Assembly: GCA_016785225.1 (NCBI GenBank)
Contig: JAFBJZ010000660.1
Span: forward strand, 3,526,001-3,590,000
Direction of reading: 5' to 3'
Source: Psettodes erumei
Taxonomy: Eukaryota > Chordata > Actinopteri > Pleuronectiformes > Psettodidae
DNA: 64,000 nt
Shown: piece by piece, positions 40,301 through 48,568 of the stretch
Position numbering within the stretch: position 1 is the first letter of the stretch
Layout: every line of letters starts with the position of its first letter
Notes under the pieces: generated by a model
The model's input: only the letters and a program-made list of their open reading frames with translations
Database searches by the model: none
Told to the model about the DNA's origin: nothing
Translations under genes and position numbers: made by a program

Positions 40301-42645
40301 CAGCGATGAGTGTTGTTTTAGTGATATCATGTGCATAAAGAAATGGCTCTGTCTTATTGGCTGGTTGTTTGCTGACAACCGCAGAGGCAGACTGGGGGAG
40401 TGTATCGAGGTTAGAAGGGTTAGAAAACCCCCCTCAGCCCCCGACCTCGAATTGCGCTGAAACATCTCAAGGAACCAAAACCTTGGCACGTGCAAGGTCG
40501 CTGACCCTGTGAGTAAACAGTCCTCCGCTAAAAATGAAAGGTGCAGCTCTGAGTGACAGGCAGCCTGCAGTGCAGAAAGAGTCATTTTGCCAAAGGTGCC
40601 TGAGGGCTTTCGCCAAGCAAAAAAAAAAAAAACGGCTCATTTATCTTCCTGACACCTCCTTAATGCAGAGCAAATCCACTCAGCTGGACTGCGCCTTGTC
40701 CCAATGGCTATTCTTCAACCCAGTGCCACAGTTGCGACCACGTGCACTCACACATATGCAGCAAGGACAAACGTTGTTAATGCAGTAAAACGCGGCGTAA
40801 CTGATGGATTCTGGTACATGGAGGTTGACTGAGAGCAGGATGAAACAGATGGTTTGATGCCGTTGCGAAATAATCGCAGAGGCAGGCGGAGGGGATGAGA
40901 GGTGGGGGTCGGGGGGGGGGGTGGGGGTTTGGTTTGTAAACACGATGGCAGTCCAACGGAAATCAATGTCAGACAATCAAGGCAACACCGTAGAAGCTGC
41001 CCGTCCTGTGATGGAAGCACTCGCCCCGCGAACGGATTTCATTCGCGCGCTCGCGACGGAACGTAAATACCAAACGAGGTGGCAGAACCCCCATATTAAT
41101 TATACCATCACAAGCCTTGTCCTGTGAGGCTTGTGATTTCTGCAGTGAATAACAAAGCAGAGGCCATGTGTGCCTGCTGCGTCCCTACACAGCAGTAGCG
41201 GCTCGGGCGTCTTTATCACCACACTGTGAGCAGCATGTGGCCCATCCGTCATTCACTGATGTTCCTCTTTCTCTCTCTCTCTCCCCCTACAGATAGTAGC
41301 TGCTATCTTGGCCATAGCAGGCATTGTAATGATGACCTATGCTGATGGATTCCACAGCCACTCAGTCATTGGTATTACTTTGGTCGTGGCCTCTGCTTCG
41401 ATGTCGGCGCTCTACAAGGTATTTGTTTACATTTGATCAACTGTGAAAAAAAAAGAACTTCGGTGCTGCTAAGCGCGTGCACTTCCCATAAACACGACAT
41501 GCAGTGGCACTTTTATTTGCAGTGGAACAAGAAAAAAGTAAAAACGCATGTATGAATAGCCTTGTCTTGTACAAGACATCCTGGACGGGCTCCCTCCTCC
41601 TTGTGTAAGCAGGTGACAGAGGACAGGAGGAGGATTATGAAGTGACAGACTCGGCCGTCAGAAGCATGGGATTCGTGTGTGTCACGGCTTCAGGCTGTGA
41701 TGTCCTGATCAAGGAGATTACGGGAGAGATAGCTATATTTTGACGGGGCTCTGGTCCCTTCTGCCCTGCTGCCTAATGTGATAAACAGACAGCAGCAGGC
41801 CCGTGCCAGAGACGCGGCAGGTGCTTGGCAGGTGCACCGTCTGCAGTACCCCTCTGCTCCTTACGGGGGCAGGCTTTTTGTGCATTCATCACTCTCTTGT
41901 CCTTGTTTGTCCTCAGGTGCTCTTCAAGATGGTCCTGGGCAGTGCCAAATTTGGAGAGGCCGCACTCTTCCTGAGCATTGTTGGGAGCGCCAACTTTGTT
42001 TTCGTCAGCTTTGTGCCGGTCATCCTGTATTTCACACATGTGGAATACATCGGCTCACCTGAAAACATCCCCTGGGCCTACCTCTGTGGGGTTGCAGGCC
42101 TGCTTTTTGGTAAGCTATATACATATGAAGCTGTGCAGGGCATCCACTCGATACTGCAATGATCACAAATATCATTTTGCAGATTGTGTCGTTTGCTGCT
42201 GCCCTGACTCTGTTTGTTCCCGCAGCTTTCAACGTCCTGGTGAACTTTGGCATCGCCATAACATACCCAACATTAATCTCGCTTGGCATCGTCCTAAGTG
42301 TTCCTGTAAATGCCAGTAAGTCTCTTGGCTTCCTTATACTACAATCCCCCACAATTCCTTCACATGCTCATACTATCATACTGTGTTTTTTTTTTTTTTG
42401 CAGTGGTGGACCTCTACACATGTGAAATTCACTTCAACACAGTGCGCCTCATTGCTGTGTTCATCATCTGCCTTGGTTTCCTGATGCTGCTGTTACCCGA
42501 GGACTGGGACCAGTGCATCATCCAGCTCAGCACCAAGCTGCGCAAGCGTGACGAGCCAGCGGAAAGCAGCGGAGAGGCGGGCGCCGCCACGGGGCTCAAC
42601 TGGAGAGGGAGAGCCAGGACCTCCATGTCAACATTTGCACATTGA
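1327..42645 (+). CDS. slc35f3: Solute carrier family 35 member F3 (putative thiamine transporter), multi-exon
   Basis: Multi-pass membrane carrier of the drug/metabolite transporter superfamily. SLC35F3 has been proposed to move thiamine in mammals; the substrate here is inferred from the family. Coding exons: 1327-1537 (distal first exon) or 24387-24462 (proximal first exon), then 34825-35167, 39140-39359, 41293-41418, 41917-42109, 42226-42315 and 42404-42645. All junctions are GT/AG and phases agree. The distal form is about 474 residues and the proximal form about 429, close to the two human isoforms. In the 429-residue form, hydrophobic helices start near residue 72 (ALWGVAMVMCVCSSW) and 105. 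Diagnostic stretches include AGSTQLAKLTF, ECCRFFGDDGL, KINTTDVSALFCCNK and MMTYADGFHSHSVIG. The tail after LLLLPEDWD is short and basic. Downstream is a convergent GPCR gene. An optional 48-nt exon may lie between 39359 and 41293. Identification is confident from near-identity to remembered vertebrate SLC35F3. Confidence 0.95.
4290..4730 (+). mobile_element. Degenerate Tc1/mariner-like transposon fragment
   Basis: The frame beginning near 4290 and continuing through ATG 4325 reads RLRVSKGAVHATLKH, then SGRPKVTPPSED and LSSLRDRKTISSQ. This is the paired-like DNA-binding part of fish Tc1 transposases. After the stop at 4514-4516 a different frame continues with NKTPISNSAVKRRLS, so there is a frameshift. 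The DDE catalytic part is essentially missing. The end (gtgaatactttttgtgggca, about 4703) resembles a Tc1 terminal repeat. It is a dead remnant inside an slc35f3 intron. Confidence 0.75.
5380..5700. repeat. Probable dispersed repeat related in layout to the GAGACACA family
   Basis: Contains gtttataaaggagctgaggt, gatcaggtgtg, gaacaggaagcagacaaacc and an end near gggccatcacac. The layout matches a common fish element, but it shares little exact sequence with the other three copies here. Confidence 0.35.
10917..11562. mobile_element. Teleost non-autonomous element with long imperfect terminal inverted repeats
   Basis: The left end (ttaaaggcatagtttgatg; then gggaagtatgcttat) is matched in reverse near the right end (caagcatgtttccaaaatgg; then tttaactgtttccttt). 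Internal pairs also match: aaagactggaaacagctagc on the left against gtaagctaagctaattgac and the ctgctggtagtaacttcatat stretch on the right. I recognise it as a high-copy perch-like fish repeat. No coding capacity is visible; a GACA tetranucleotide run lies at about 11459-11480. The class name is uncertain (probably a hAT-type MITE). Confidence 0.75.
12475..12740. mobile_element. MITE-like repeat with GATTAAT termini, copy 1
   Basis: Contains attgattaacttgttgatt at the left and gactaattgtttcagctcc at the right, with a diverged middle. These are end signatures of a common teleost dispersed element. Further GATTAAT sequence to about 12810 suggests a second, nested fragment. Confidence 0.6.
14610..14700 (+). 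repeat. SINE-like fragment with tRNA-like B-box
   Basis: ggttagtggtttgatcccc resembles a tRNA-type B box, and the following gtgttgaagtatttttcaga resembles the body of a fish SINE or MITE that reads tgtcgaagtgtccttgagca. The match is degraded and from memory, so both class and borders are unsure. Confidence 0.35.
23130..23420. repeat. Dispersed GAGACACA repeat family, copy 1
   Basis: Shares blocks with the copies at about 33 and 37 kb: tgcacaaggtaggcaggg, ataatgagacacaggtggg, acaggaagtaa and ggacacaataagg, then a tail ending cagggtccaaac. Borders are approximate. It is probably a non-autonomous DNA transposon. Confidence 0.65.
24065..24088 (+). promoter_or_regulatory. G-run upstream of proximal first exon (possible G-quadruplex)
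   Basis: G10-T-G4-T-G8 on the + strand, about 300 bp before ATG 24387. It meets the simple rule for a G-quadruplex. A role in the second slc35f3 promoter is inference. Confidence 0.5.
24387..24462 (+). CDS. slc35f3: slc35f3 alternative first coding exon, proximal (short isoform N terminus)
   Basis: Encodes 25 residues plus one base, starting MKKHSARVAPLSACNSPVL and ending TKVE(G), essentially the N terminus of the main human SLC35F3 isoform. The start context (atcaccATGa) is favourable. The donor is G/gtaggg at 24463 and the phase is 1, the same as the distal exon, so the promoters are interchangeable without a frameshift. The roughly 300 bp upstream are G-rich and presumably hold the second promoter and 5' UTR. 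Confidence 0.93.
24527..24560. repeat. GT microsatellite
   Basis: Uninterrupted GT dinucleotides starting about 65 bp after the proximal slc35f3 first exon. It lies inside the intron and gives rise to the spurious repetitive open frames seen in that area. Confidence 0.9.
25360..25390. repeat. GT microsatellite
   Basis: Uninterrupted GT dinucleotides, about 15 units, in the slc35f3 intron. Confidence 0.9.
28107..28141. repeat. Inverted repeat with 12-bp perfect arms
   Basis: GGTCAAACATAC at 28107-28118 is perfectly complementary to GTATGTTTGACC at 28130-28141. The 11-nt spacer itself contains the palindrome GTAGCTAC. It would form a strong hairpin or cruciform. Function unknown. Confidence 0.85.
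32990..33420. repeat. Dispersed GAGACACA repeat family, copy 2
   Basis: Contains gggataacgagacacaggta, cacaggaagtaacacaac and gagacacaataggaagt, then cagagtccaaacg and an end near gccatgacag. The same order as copy 1 identifies it as one family in the same orientation. Confidence 0.65.
34355..34379. repeat. CA microsatellite
   Basis: CA run of about 10-12 units, preceded by imperfect CA sequence with CG interruptions from 34333. Confidence 0.85.
34825..35167 (+). CDS. slc35f3: slc35f3 shared exon 2
   Basis: Acceptor ctatctgtag precedes 34825 and donor AG/gtgaga follows 35167. It begins GEDRTREN, has a low-conservation linker rich in G, S and A, then a short basic stretch (SNRRRLHCC) before the first two membrane helices (ALWGVAMVMCVCSSW; LFFPLYYIGHLC). 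It enters in phase 1 and exits in phase 2. Confidence 0.95.
35168..39139 (+). other. slc35f3 intron between shared exons 2 and 3
   Basis: About 4 kb, with no exon recognised. It includes a dispersed GAGACACA repeat copy at about 36955-37360 and AT-rich sequence elsewhere. It ends in the acceptor catgcacag. Confidence 0.6.
36955..37360. repeat. Dispersed GAGACACA repeat family, copy 3
   Basis: Begins near gtaagacccaaatgcagac, contains atatacacaaggtaagctgg and taatgagacacaatgaaga, and ends near ggcaggctgtgacaag. The start acccaaatgcagac is a recurrent terminus in fish elements. Same orientation as the other two copies. Confidence 0.6.
39140..39359 (+). CDS. slc35f3: slc35f3 shared exon 3
   Basis: Acceptor catgcacag precedes 39140 and donor AGG/gtgagt follows 39359. 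Encodes ECCRFFGDDGLTPKVFFTK and two helices up to LSWIVLRDRFMGVR. It ends exactly on a codon boundary, which lets the 48-nt candidate exon at 40196 insert without a frameshift. Confidence 0.95.
39360..41292 (+). other. slc35f3 intron between shared exons 3 and 4
   Basis: Holds a very CpG-dense block (about 39726-39886), the candidate cassette exon (40196-40243) between CT and GA repeats, and a G-rich tract (about 40903-40927). It ends in a strong pyrimidine tract and acceptor (ctccccctacag). Confidence 0.6.
40196..40243 (+). CDS. slc35f3: Candidate in-frame cassette exon of slc35f3 (48 nt, 16 codons)
   Basis: Preceded by ggtgggtattgcag and followed by a perfect donor gtaagt. The 48 nt are open in the frame set by exons 3 and 4 (phase 0 on both sides) and would add CVDVCSNAGDLGRVFH between FMGVR and IVAAI, in a loop between two membrane helices. 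Upstream are two CT runs (40132-40147 and 40161-40172); downstream is a GA run (about 40254-40279). This is what regulated exons often look like, but I have no transcript evidence. A chance open frame of 16 codons is not rare; the coincidence of length, phase and both splice sites is the argument. Confidence 0.5.
41293..41418 (+). CDS. slc35f3: slc35f3 shared exon 4
   Basis: Acceptor ctccccctacag precedes it and donor AAG/gtattt follows. 42 codons, phase 0 at both ends: IVAAILAIAGIVMMTYADGF, then HSHSVIG and a helix ending SALYK. Strongly conserved with human SLC35F3. Confidence 0.95.
41917..42109 (+). CDS. slc35f3: slc35f3 shared exon 5
   Basis: Acceptor tgtcctcag precedes it and donor TTTG/gtaagc follows; it leaves in phase 1. 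Encodes VLFKMVLGSAKFGEAALFLS, a helix and the loop FTHVEYIGSPENIPWAYLC. Confidence 0.94.
42226..42315 (+). CDS. slc35f3: slc35f3 shared exon 6
   Basis: Acceptor ttgttcccgcag precedes it and donor GCCA/gtaagt follows; phase 1 at both ends. Encodes AFNVLVNFGIAITYPTLIS and LGIVLSVPVNA, one helix and a loop of the transporter fold. Confidence 0.94.
42404..42645 (+). CDS. slc35f3: slc35f3 last coding exon
   Basis: A T-rich tract and ttgcag acceptor precede 42404. Encodes VDLYTCEIHFNTVRL, the last helix, LLLLPEDWDQC and a basic, S/A/G-rich cytosolic tail ending STFAH, with the TGA stop at 42643-42645. Confidence 0.95.
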
Positions 42646-44585
42646 CTCCGTGAAATATAATCATGCAAACGCACACACGTAGACACAGACACAGGAAAAG
42701 CAGACACATTAACACCTCTTAGTGTCGATGTCGGGACATTTAACCTGCCTGGTGCCCCGTCCTCTCTTTCACACGGCTCTCTGGAAAAGTATTCTGGAGT
42801 GTCCTCTGATCGGTAACAGTTTTCAGCCAAGAGGGGGGATGCAAGAGGCGTAGATTATGTAAGATTAATTTGGCGTCCATTCCACTCAGAAGTTATCCGA
42901 GTTGGTGCATGGACTCGTATCAACTGTAATCCTTCTTGCCCCCAAAAAAGAAATGATCAGGTGTAGCTGATTGAGTCATGTGTTCATTTTTCTGTACCTC
43001 TCAATCATTCCATATGTTCACGATGTCCTTGCACCTGGGAAGACTTGCCAACTTGCCTCATATTTTGCAGTTTCCGAGGAGAAAGACGGACATTTTTCGA
43101 GGAAGGCCTAACACCACGTGGACTCGCTGGCTCTAACATGCACTCATTCACACGCTTTAAAGATCCAAAGAAGAATGCCTAAAAATGCTGAATGCCTGAT
43201 AACAAAAGGGAGGCCCACAGTGGCGACCCTCAGGTGTAAACTTACGATAAAAACCTGCCTTTCATGCACTGTACATAGCTGTATTTCACACCTTGGATGT
43301 CCCGGAGCTGTGGACCCGGTGGGCTCATCTGGTGCGAAGAGACCTGTCTGGACGTCTGAGGATCAATCGGAGCAGAGGGAGCTTTCGCAACGCCTCGCTC
43401 TGTTCATCCTGGCAGGAGAGGTCGGGTCCCTTCTGACCGCGCTGATTGGCCGCCTGTGGTTAAGTGCTTTCCTGGGGCCAGGCTCCGGCTCTGTCAAAGC
43501 CGACACCTATCGCTCGGGCCCGCAGTTCAGTCACGAGAGATCTAAACCCACATTCTCTGTTGCATATGGTTTTCAACACATGAGGCGGTCGAGGTTTGTC
43601 CGTCAAAAAGCGCGAGTCCATCCATATGCCTGAGACACTGGCAGTGAAAACACTGTTAACATTTGATATCCAGTCAATGCAGGTAATACATGTACTTACA
43701 TGTGCTGTCATTTAAATAATATTAAACGTTCACAATTAATGCTTCAGGTATCCTAATCTTTGGATGGGCTAAAAGCACTAACAGCTTATTATAAGTCATG
43801 AAAACTTGGAACTACCCCTTTAACAACCTCAACCATCAAACATACTGTAGCTGTCACTGAGCCTCCCTTTGAATTCCTGTCACACAGAGCTCGACTCATG
43901 CACACGCACTAATTAGCGACAGTTTTGTTTCGTTTTTCTCTGGAGATGAGACAACAGACGGTAGATGGAAACGGTCTCGCCGTGGCTCGAGGAGAGGTCG
44001 CGCCCACACGTGAGAACAGCTCGCGCTCGTCCGGCTCTGCTCTTTGTGAACGTCTCTCGCCACGCGTCTGCTTTGCATCTGTCACATTTCGTGAGGCGAG
44101 TTAACAGCCGAGGGTTGAACCCCCCGGGGGAGCACGGGTGGAAACTCTGCCTTGTCGTGAATGTATGAACACCGCTCGACCGCACTCGCTCGCTACGTGC
44201 TGTTTCAACGACATCCGTTATTTTTGTGTGTGTTTTTATTTTATTTATTTTTTTACAGTGCCACCACAGACTGCTGCACAGAGACTCTTTAATACTACCA
44301 CTACTGCACTCATCTGACGAAGCTGCTTTTCTTTGTTTTTTCCTCCACACAAATTCGATGCATCGCACCAGACTTTTTAAAAAGTTTTTTTGCGTTTGAT
44401 TTGCCTCCTGGCCTTGAGAAACAGCGAGTGACACCTACAAGACGAGCATGCACATACTGTATGAGCAGATACAGCTGACAAGTCCACTTCACTGCCTTTT
44501 TCTTTGTTTTACGATAGAGTACATTAGCACTGTTTCCCATTGTCATTCTCTATGACAATAAATAATGATATTGTATTCCTCTGGA
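42646..44585 (+). other. slc35f3: slc35f3 3' UTR with candidate poly(A) signal
   Basis: No further splice-supported coding sequence appears after the stop. The best poly(A) signal is AATAAA at 44557-44562, followed by T-rich sequence. This would give a 3' UTR of about 1.9 kb. An open frame at 43118-43633 lies inside it, but nothing supports its translation. The end point is approximate. Confidence 0.6.
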
Positions 44586-44894
44586 ATTATTGCTAGACAT
44601 AAATGTAAACCTTTGTAAGGAATGAAGATTTTTACACTGAGATGCAACATATGATTATCACATTTGAGGAAGAAATATTTCGAGCGCGATTAAACAAAGG
44701 GTTTATTCGATCTACTGTTGGCTGTCTTCAAGTGTAATCACATGTACTATATAAAAGATTTCTTTTCAGTACATTGCCTTGTCGAAGTTTGTTGTATCCT
44801 CGGCGTTTTCAGTTTTGTGCTTCGCAATCTCCGATCACTGCAAGTGGCCACCAGCAGCTTATCAGGTTGAAAAGAAATGCAGTGATCTCAGCTA

Positions 44895-45140
44895 AACTGA
44901 AACAGTAGTTTGTTTTTCTTTCATTTTCAAACATTTTATAAACAAAATGATTCACTGATTAACCGAGAAAAGTATTTTGGACTGCTGGTCAGACAAAACA
45001 AGCAATTTAGGCTCTGGGGCATTCTGACGGAGGACAGATCTATTACTTATTTTATTTTATCGAGCAAAAGGTTAATCAGTTAATAAGGAAGGTGACGGAT
45101 TAATCGATAATTAAAATAACAGTAGGCGGCAGCCCTGCTG
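44895..45140. mobile_element. MITE-like repeat with GATTAAT termini, copy 2, between convergent genes
   Basis: Contains attcactgattaaccgagaa, ggactgctggtcagacaaaa, ggattaatcgataattaaaa and an end aggcggcagccctg. This matches a common teleost dispersed element with a TGCAGC-type terminus. It separates the 3' ends of slc35f3 and the GPCR gene. Confidence 0.7.
45051..45056 (-). terminator. Candidate poly(A) signal of the GPCR gene
   Basis: TTTATT on the + strand reads AATAAA on the - strand, about 145 bp after the GPCR stop codon. It lies inside the MITE-like copy at 44895-45140. Confidence 0.5.
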
Positions 45141-45197
45141 CAGTCCGATGCAGGTGCGCTGGGTAATTTCCCTGCTGCAGCATCAGCAGGAGTACAA

Positions 45198-47691
45198 TTA
45201 GCAAACATCATGCTCCACTCTCACTGTAATCTGGCCGTAGAAGAAAGTGGCCTGGCGCTCCTTCGTCAGGGCAGAGAAAGGCAGTCTGCCGCCCTCCTGT
45301 GGCCGAGAGGGGACCTGCAAGCAGTCCGCCCTCCTGTCACCGCCCGTGTCTGGCCACGCGGAGGACGAGGAGGTGTTTTCACGCTGGCACACTTTGCATA
45401 GGCGCCCCTCGGACTGATGTTTGAAGTCCGTGGTGACAGTGAAAATGGAGGGGGAGCAGCCGGAGTCATCGCAGTTTGAACTCTCAGAGGTGGAAGGCAG
45501 GTGGGGATGGGTGGAGTTCAGAGTGCAGGGGTCGCTGCTCTTGCCATCGTCTCCTTCGGCCCTGACCTCCCCTCCCCTGCCCACCGCGCTCCCCAGGCGC
45601 GCTCTTACTTTTTGCCTCAGTCCCTGCAGAGCACCCTGGAAGCGCTTGCTAAGCAGAGCGTAGAGTAGAGGATTGATGTCAGAGTTCAGCAACACCAGCC
45701 AGTACGAGAAGGTGACGGCAAAGGGTGGGACGAGCCTGGATTGGCCCGAAATCGCAGTTTCTGTGGCTTGAACCAGGGCCACGCCTACGTAAGGTGTCCA
45801 GCAGAAGAAGAAGGCTGCGATGACCAGAAAGAGACGCACCACGCCATGGTGGTTATGGTGCTGCTGGGAGTTCTGCAGGGGTGGCTGGCAGGTGCTTGGG
45901 GCCAGGAAGGAGAACAAACGTCTGGATGTGGGGTTACTCTGCTCTGAAGCAGAGTTCGGGAGGGCAGAGCCAATATCATTTCCTTCCCCACGGATCTGGG
46001 ACACAAACTGTCCACTCACATAATAGATCAGTCTGGACGGGCTGTGGAGTCTCCCACAGTGCTGGTGGGAAGACTCACCAGGAACGAAGGCGGAGCTCGG
46101 ATCCCTGCTCCGCTGGACGGAGTCCTCCAACGTGTGGATCCTCTTGGCGTGGCTGCGGGCCACCTTGACGATGTTCACGTAGCAGAAGAGGATGACCGCC
46201 GCAGGGATGAGGTAGGAGAGGGCCGCCATGAAAGCCGTGTAGCTGGGACTGCTGGCCCAGTTGACGGCACAGCTGTACATGGGAACCACGTAACTGATGG
46301 AGCTCCATCCGAGCAGGGGAGGGCAGCTGGTGACCAGCGCCTGCAGCCAGATCCACAGGACCACGGCGCAGGTCCTCCACAGGGTGCAGCGGGAGCTGTA
46401 GCGCAGGCAGTCTATGATGGAGTGGTAGCGGTCGAGAGCGATGGCAGCCAGCGTCAGCACCGAGGCCGTGCAGTACACGGAGGAGGTGTAACCCACGTAC
46501 AAACACAGGTCCTGTCAGACAGGGGGGAGACGCCATCACCACATGCACACTGAAGCATGAAGGGAAAATAGGAGTTTTAAGATGAGAAGTCAGCTTCAGC
46601 CCGTGCTGGAATGCCGCATGCACTGGAAAGAGGTGACGTACGTTACACTCCACCCATCCACGGTTCATGATGGACAGAGCAAGAAAGGGCATGACGCCGA
46701 CGCCCACCAGGAGGTCGCTGATGGCCAGGTTCATGATCAGCACTGACGTCACGCAGTGGAACGTCTTGGTCGCGGCCACAATAACAATCACAAGAATATT
46801 ACCTAGACGTAAACACAGCAAAGCACAAACACACACACGATGACACAGTGCATCTGTAACACAGCTTCAGAGATAAATATCCACAAATAAGTAAACCTGT
46901 GATTTAATATCTGCATTTTGAAAAGTGCGGTCAATCTGTATTTGATCTAAATTGGTCTGAACAGCGAGGAAACAGTTTACAGAAGCTGATATAACTGTAT
47001 GTGCTGTATGTCAGCACTGAGATTGTTGATCGGCTGAGCAATCATGCACACACCTTCTGTTACATAAATCCAACTGGACACAAAAGGGTCTGTCAGTCTG
47101 AGGTACAACACAACAGAGGACAACGGGGTTCTGCTGGTCACGTTCAAAGCACTGAAAGATGAACATTTTAAAAGTTCAGCAGCTTCCTTCACTCAAACAA
47201 CGTTCTCCTTACTTATTTTATCTCTGGGCTGAGATTTTCACAACCTGCCAACCCGAAGCTTGTGCTTATCAGTGGATTATTACTGATTTATAAAACATCA
47301 GAGAAGTATTATTTGCAGAGACACCCAAAGATCTCCCAAATTTGAAATATTTCATGACCCGACTATGGGAAAATGGATCTGAATCGATGGGATTTTCCCT
47401 TTGTGTGAACATAAAGACTGAATTTGTCAGATTAATCATTTATGGTATTAAGTGCTGAAACAAGAGAACACAGTAACATTTTGAAAATGTTTTGCTGATC
47501 CTTTTTTTTTTTTTTAAAGCCAGTTCTGTACCTGTCACAGCACCCAAACACATCAGCACCATGAGGACCTCCAGGACCAGCTGTGTCCGCCGGGACACCG
47601 CGGATCCCGCTCCCCCCGTCCAGCTCTCGTTGGACGCCGCCGCCAGCAGAGGAGCCCCGAGCCGCAGCCAGGAGCCGTCCAGGTCGTCCAT
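45198..47691 (-). CDS. Class A (rhodopsin-like) orphan G-protein-coupled receptor, three exons
   Basis: Exons in transcript order: 47691-47532, 46802-46642 and 46511-45198, about 544 residues; introns are GT/AG with consistent phases. The start at 47691 has a good context (gacATGg); in-frame ATGs upstream (to 47814) are alternatives. The extracellular N terminus has one N-glycosylation site (NES). TM1 carries the GN motif (TGNILVIVIV), TM2 has NLAISDLL, TM3 ends LDRY (D134-R135-Y136), TM6 has FFFCWTPY (C344) and TM7 has SDINPLLY (N387). Paired cysteines are present (C110 and the SCAVNW cysteine). The third intracellular loop is about 100 residues, polar and His/Ser-rich, and the tail is about 150 residues. 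CPPLLGWSS and SPSYTAF resemble GPR161 and related orphans, but I cannot name the receptor. All key activation motifs are intact, so it looks functional. Confidence 0.88.
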
Positions 47692-47984
47692 GTCCCGCTC
47701 AACTCCGCCGTTCTCACATGGTGATCCAGGTACGCGCTCGGCTAGACGGAAAAGGAAGCGAGAGCGATCAGATGTAATCCACCTGCTCCCCATCTGGTCT
47801 CCAGGTGAACACACTCCTTTTCCTCTTTACAAAGGGAGTGAGGAGGAAGCGTGAACACCTACTGCACCTTCACTTAACCCTTTGTTTGCTTCCTCTGCTG
47901 ATGCAATCTGTAACCTCATTTTAATAAGTAAACATGTTGAGAAGATGACAAAATTGCTGATGCTAATGTTGAGGATAATAAAGA

Positions 47985-47990
47985 TTTATT
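47985..47990 (-). terminator. tarbp1: Candidate poly(A) signal of tarbp1
   Basis: TTTATT on + is AATAAA on the - strand, about 580 bp beyond the tarbp1 stop and about 300 bp before the GPCR start codon. It implies close head-to-tail packing of the two genes. Confidence 0.4.
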
Positions 47991-48568
47991 TATGCAAATG
48001 TATAAAGACAGTTTAAAAATTAAAATCACAAACTGCAATAAAAACAGCGAGAACACGGAAAATGACGCCTATTAAGAAGAACAGCATTAAATATATTATG
48101 TATAACGGTTTGCTGGCTGTGGACGTTACAGTTCAGTCCTGGCGCTCTGAGGCCAAAACCAATTGCTCACATAAACAAGAACACTTGCTCTTCAAAAGGA
48201 GCGCATTTGCATTTATGCTGCAGTTACAGAGACATCGAGATTGCCCGCATTAATATAACAGCATGCTAAGTGGAATATTTCCATGCAATAACCAGAACTG
48301 ATCTCTATTCATGACTCTCATTAAGGCACAAGAACAGCGCTGATGACTGCTGACCACACATTAAAACCCGAAAGGATAGACCTCTATATCCAGACAGAGC
48401 ATGAAAAACCCTTGAGGGTCTGACTGTAGACGCAGCGCCCTCTTGTCCGGAAGCCGAAGCTGACATTTTCATTTGAAGTCCCCTAAGGCGCTTTTCACGC
48501 TGGCCCCCAGGGATGAGCGAGCGCGGTGGACACCGGGGGGTCGTCCCCGGTCGCTCTCAGGTCCGTTT

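Noticed and set aside
43118..43633. 171-residue open frame on the + strand
   Set aside because: It lies wholly in the slc35f3 3' UTR before the AATAAA at 44557; composition looks random and there are no recognisable domains or splice context.
46044..46553. 169-residue open frame on the + strand
   Set aside because: Antisense shadow of the third GPCR exon.
45198..47691. Naming the receptor GPR161
   Set aside because: Some second-extracellular-loop similarity, but the TM1-TM3 and tail sequences do not match my memory of GPR161, so no symbol is given.
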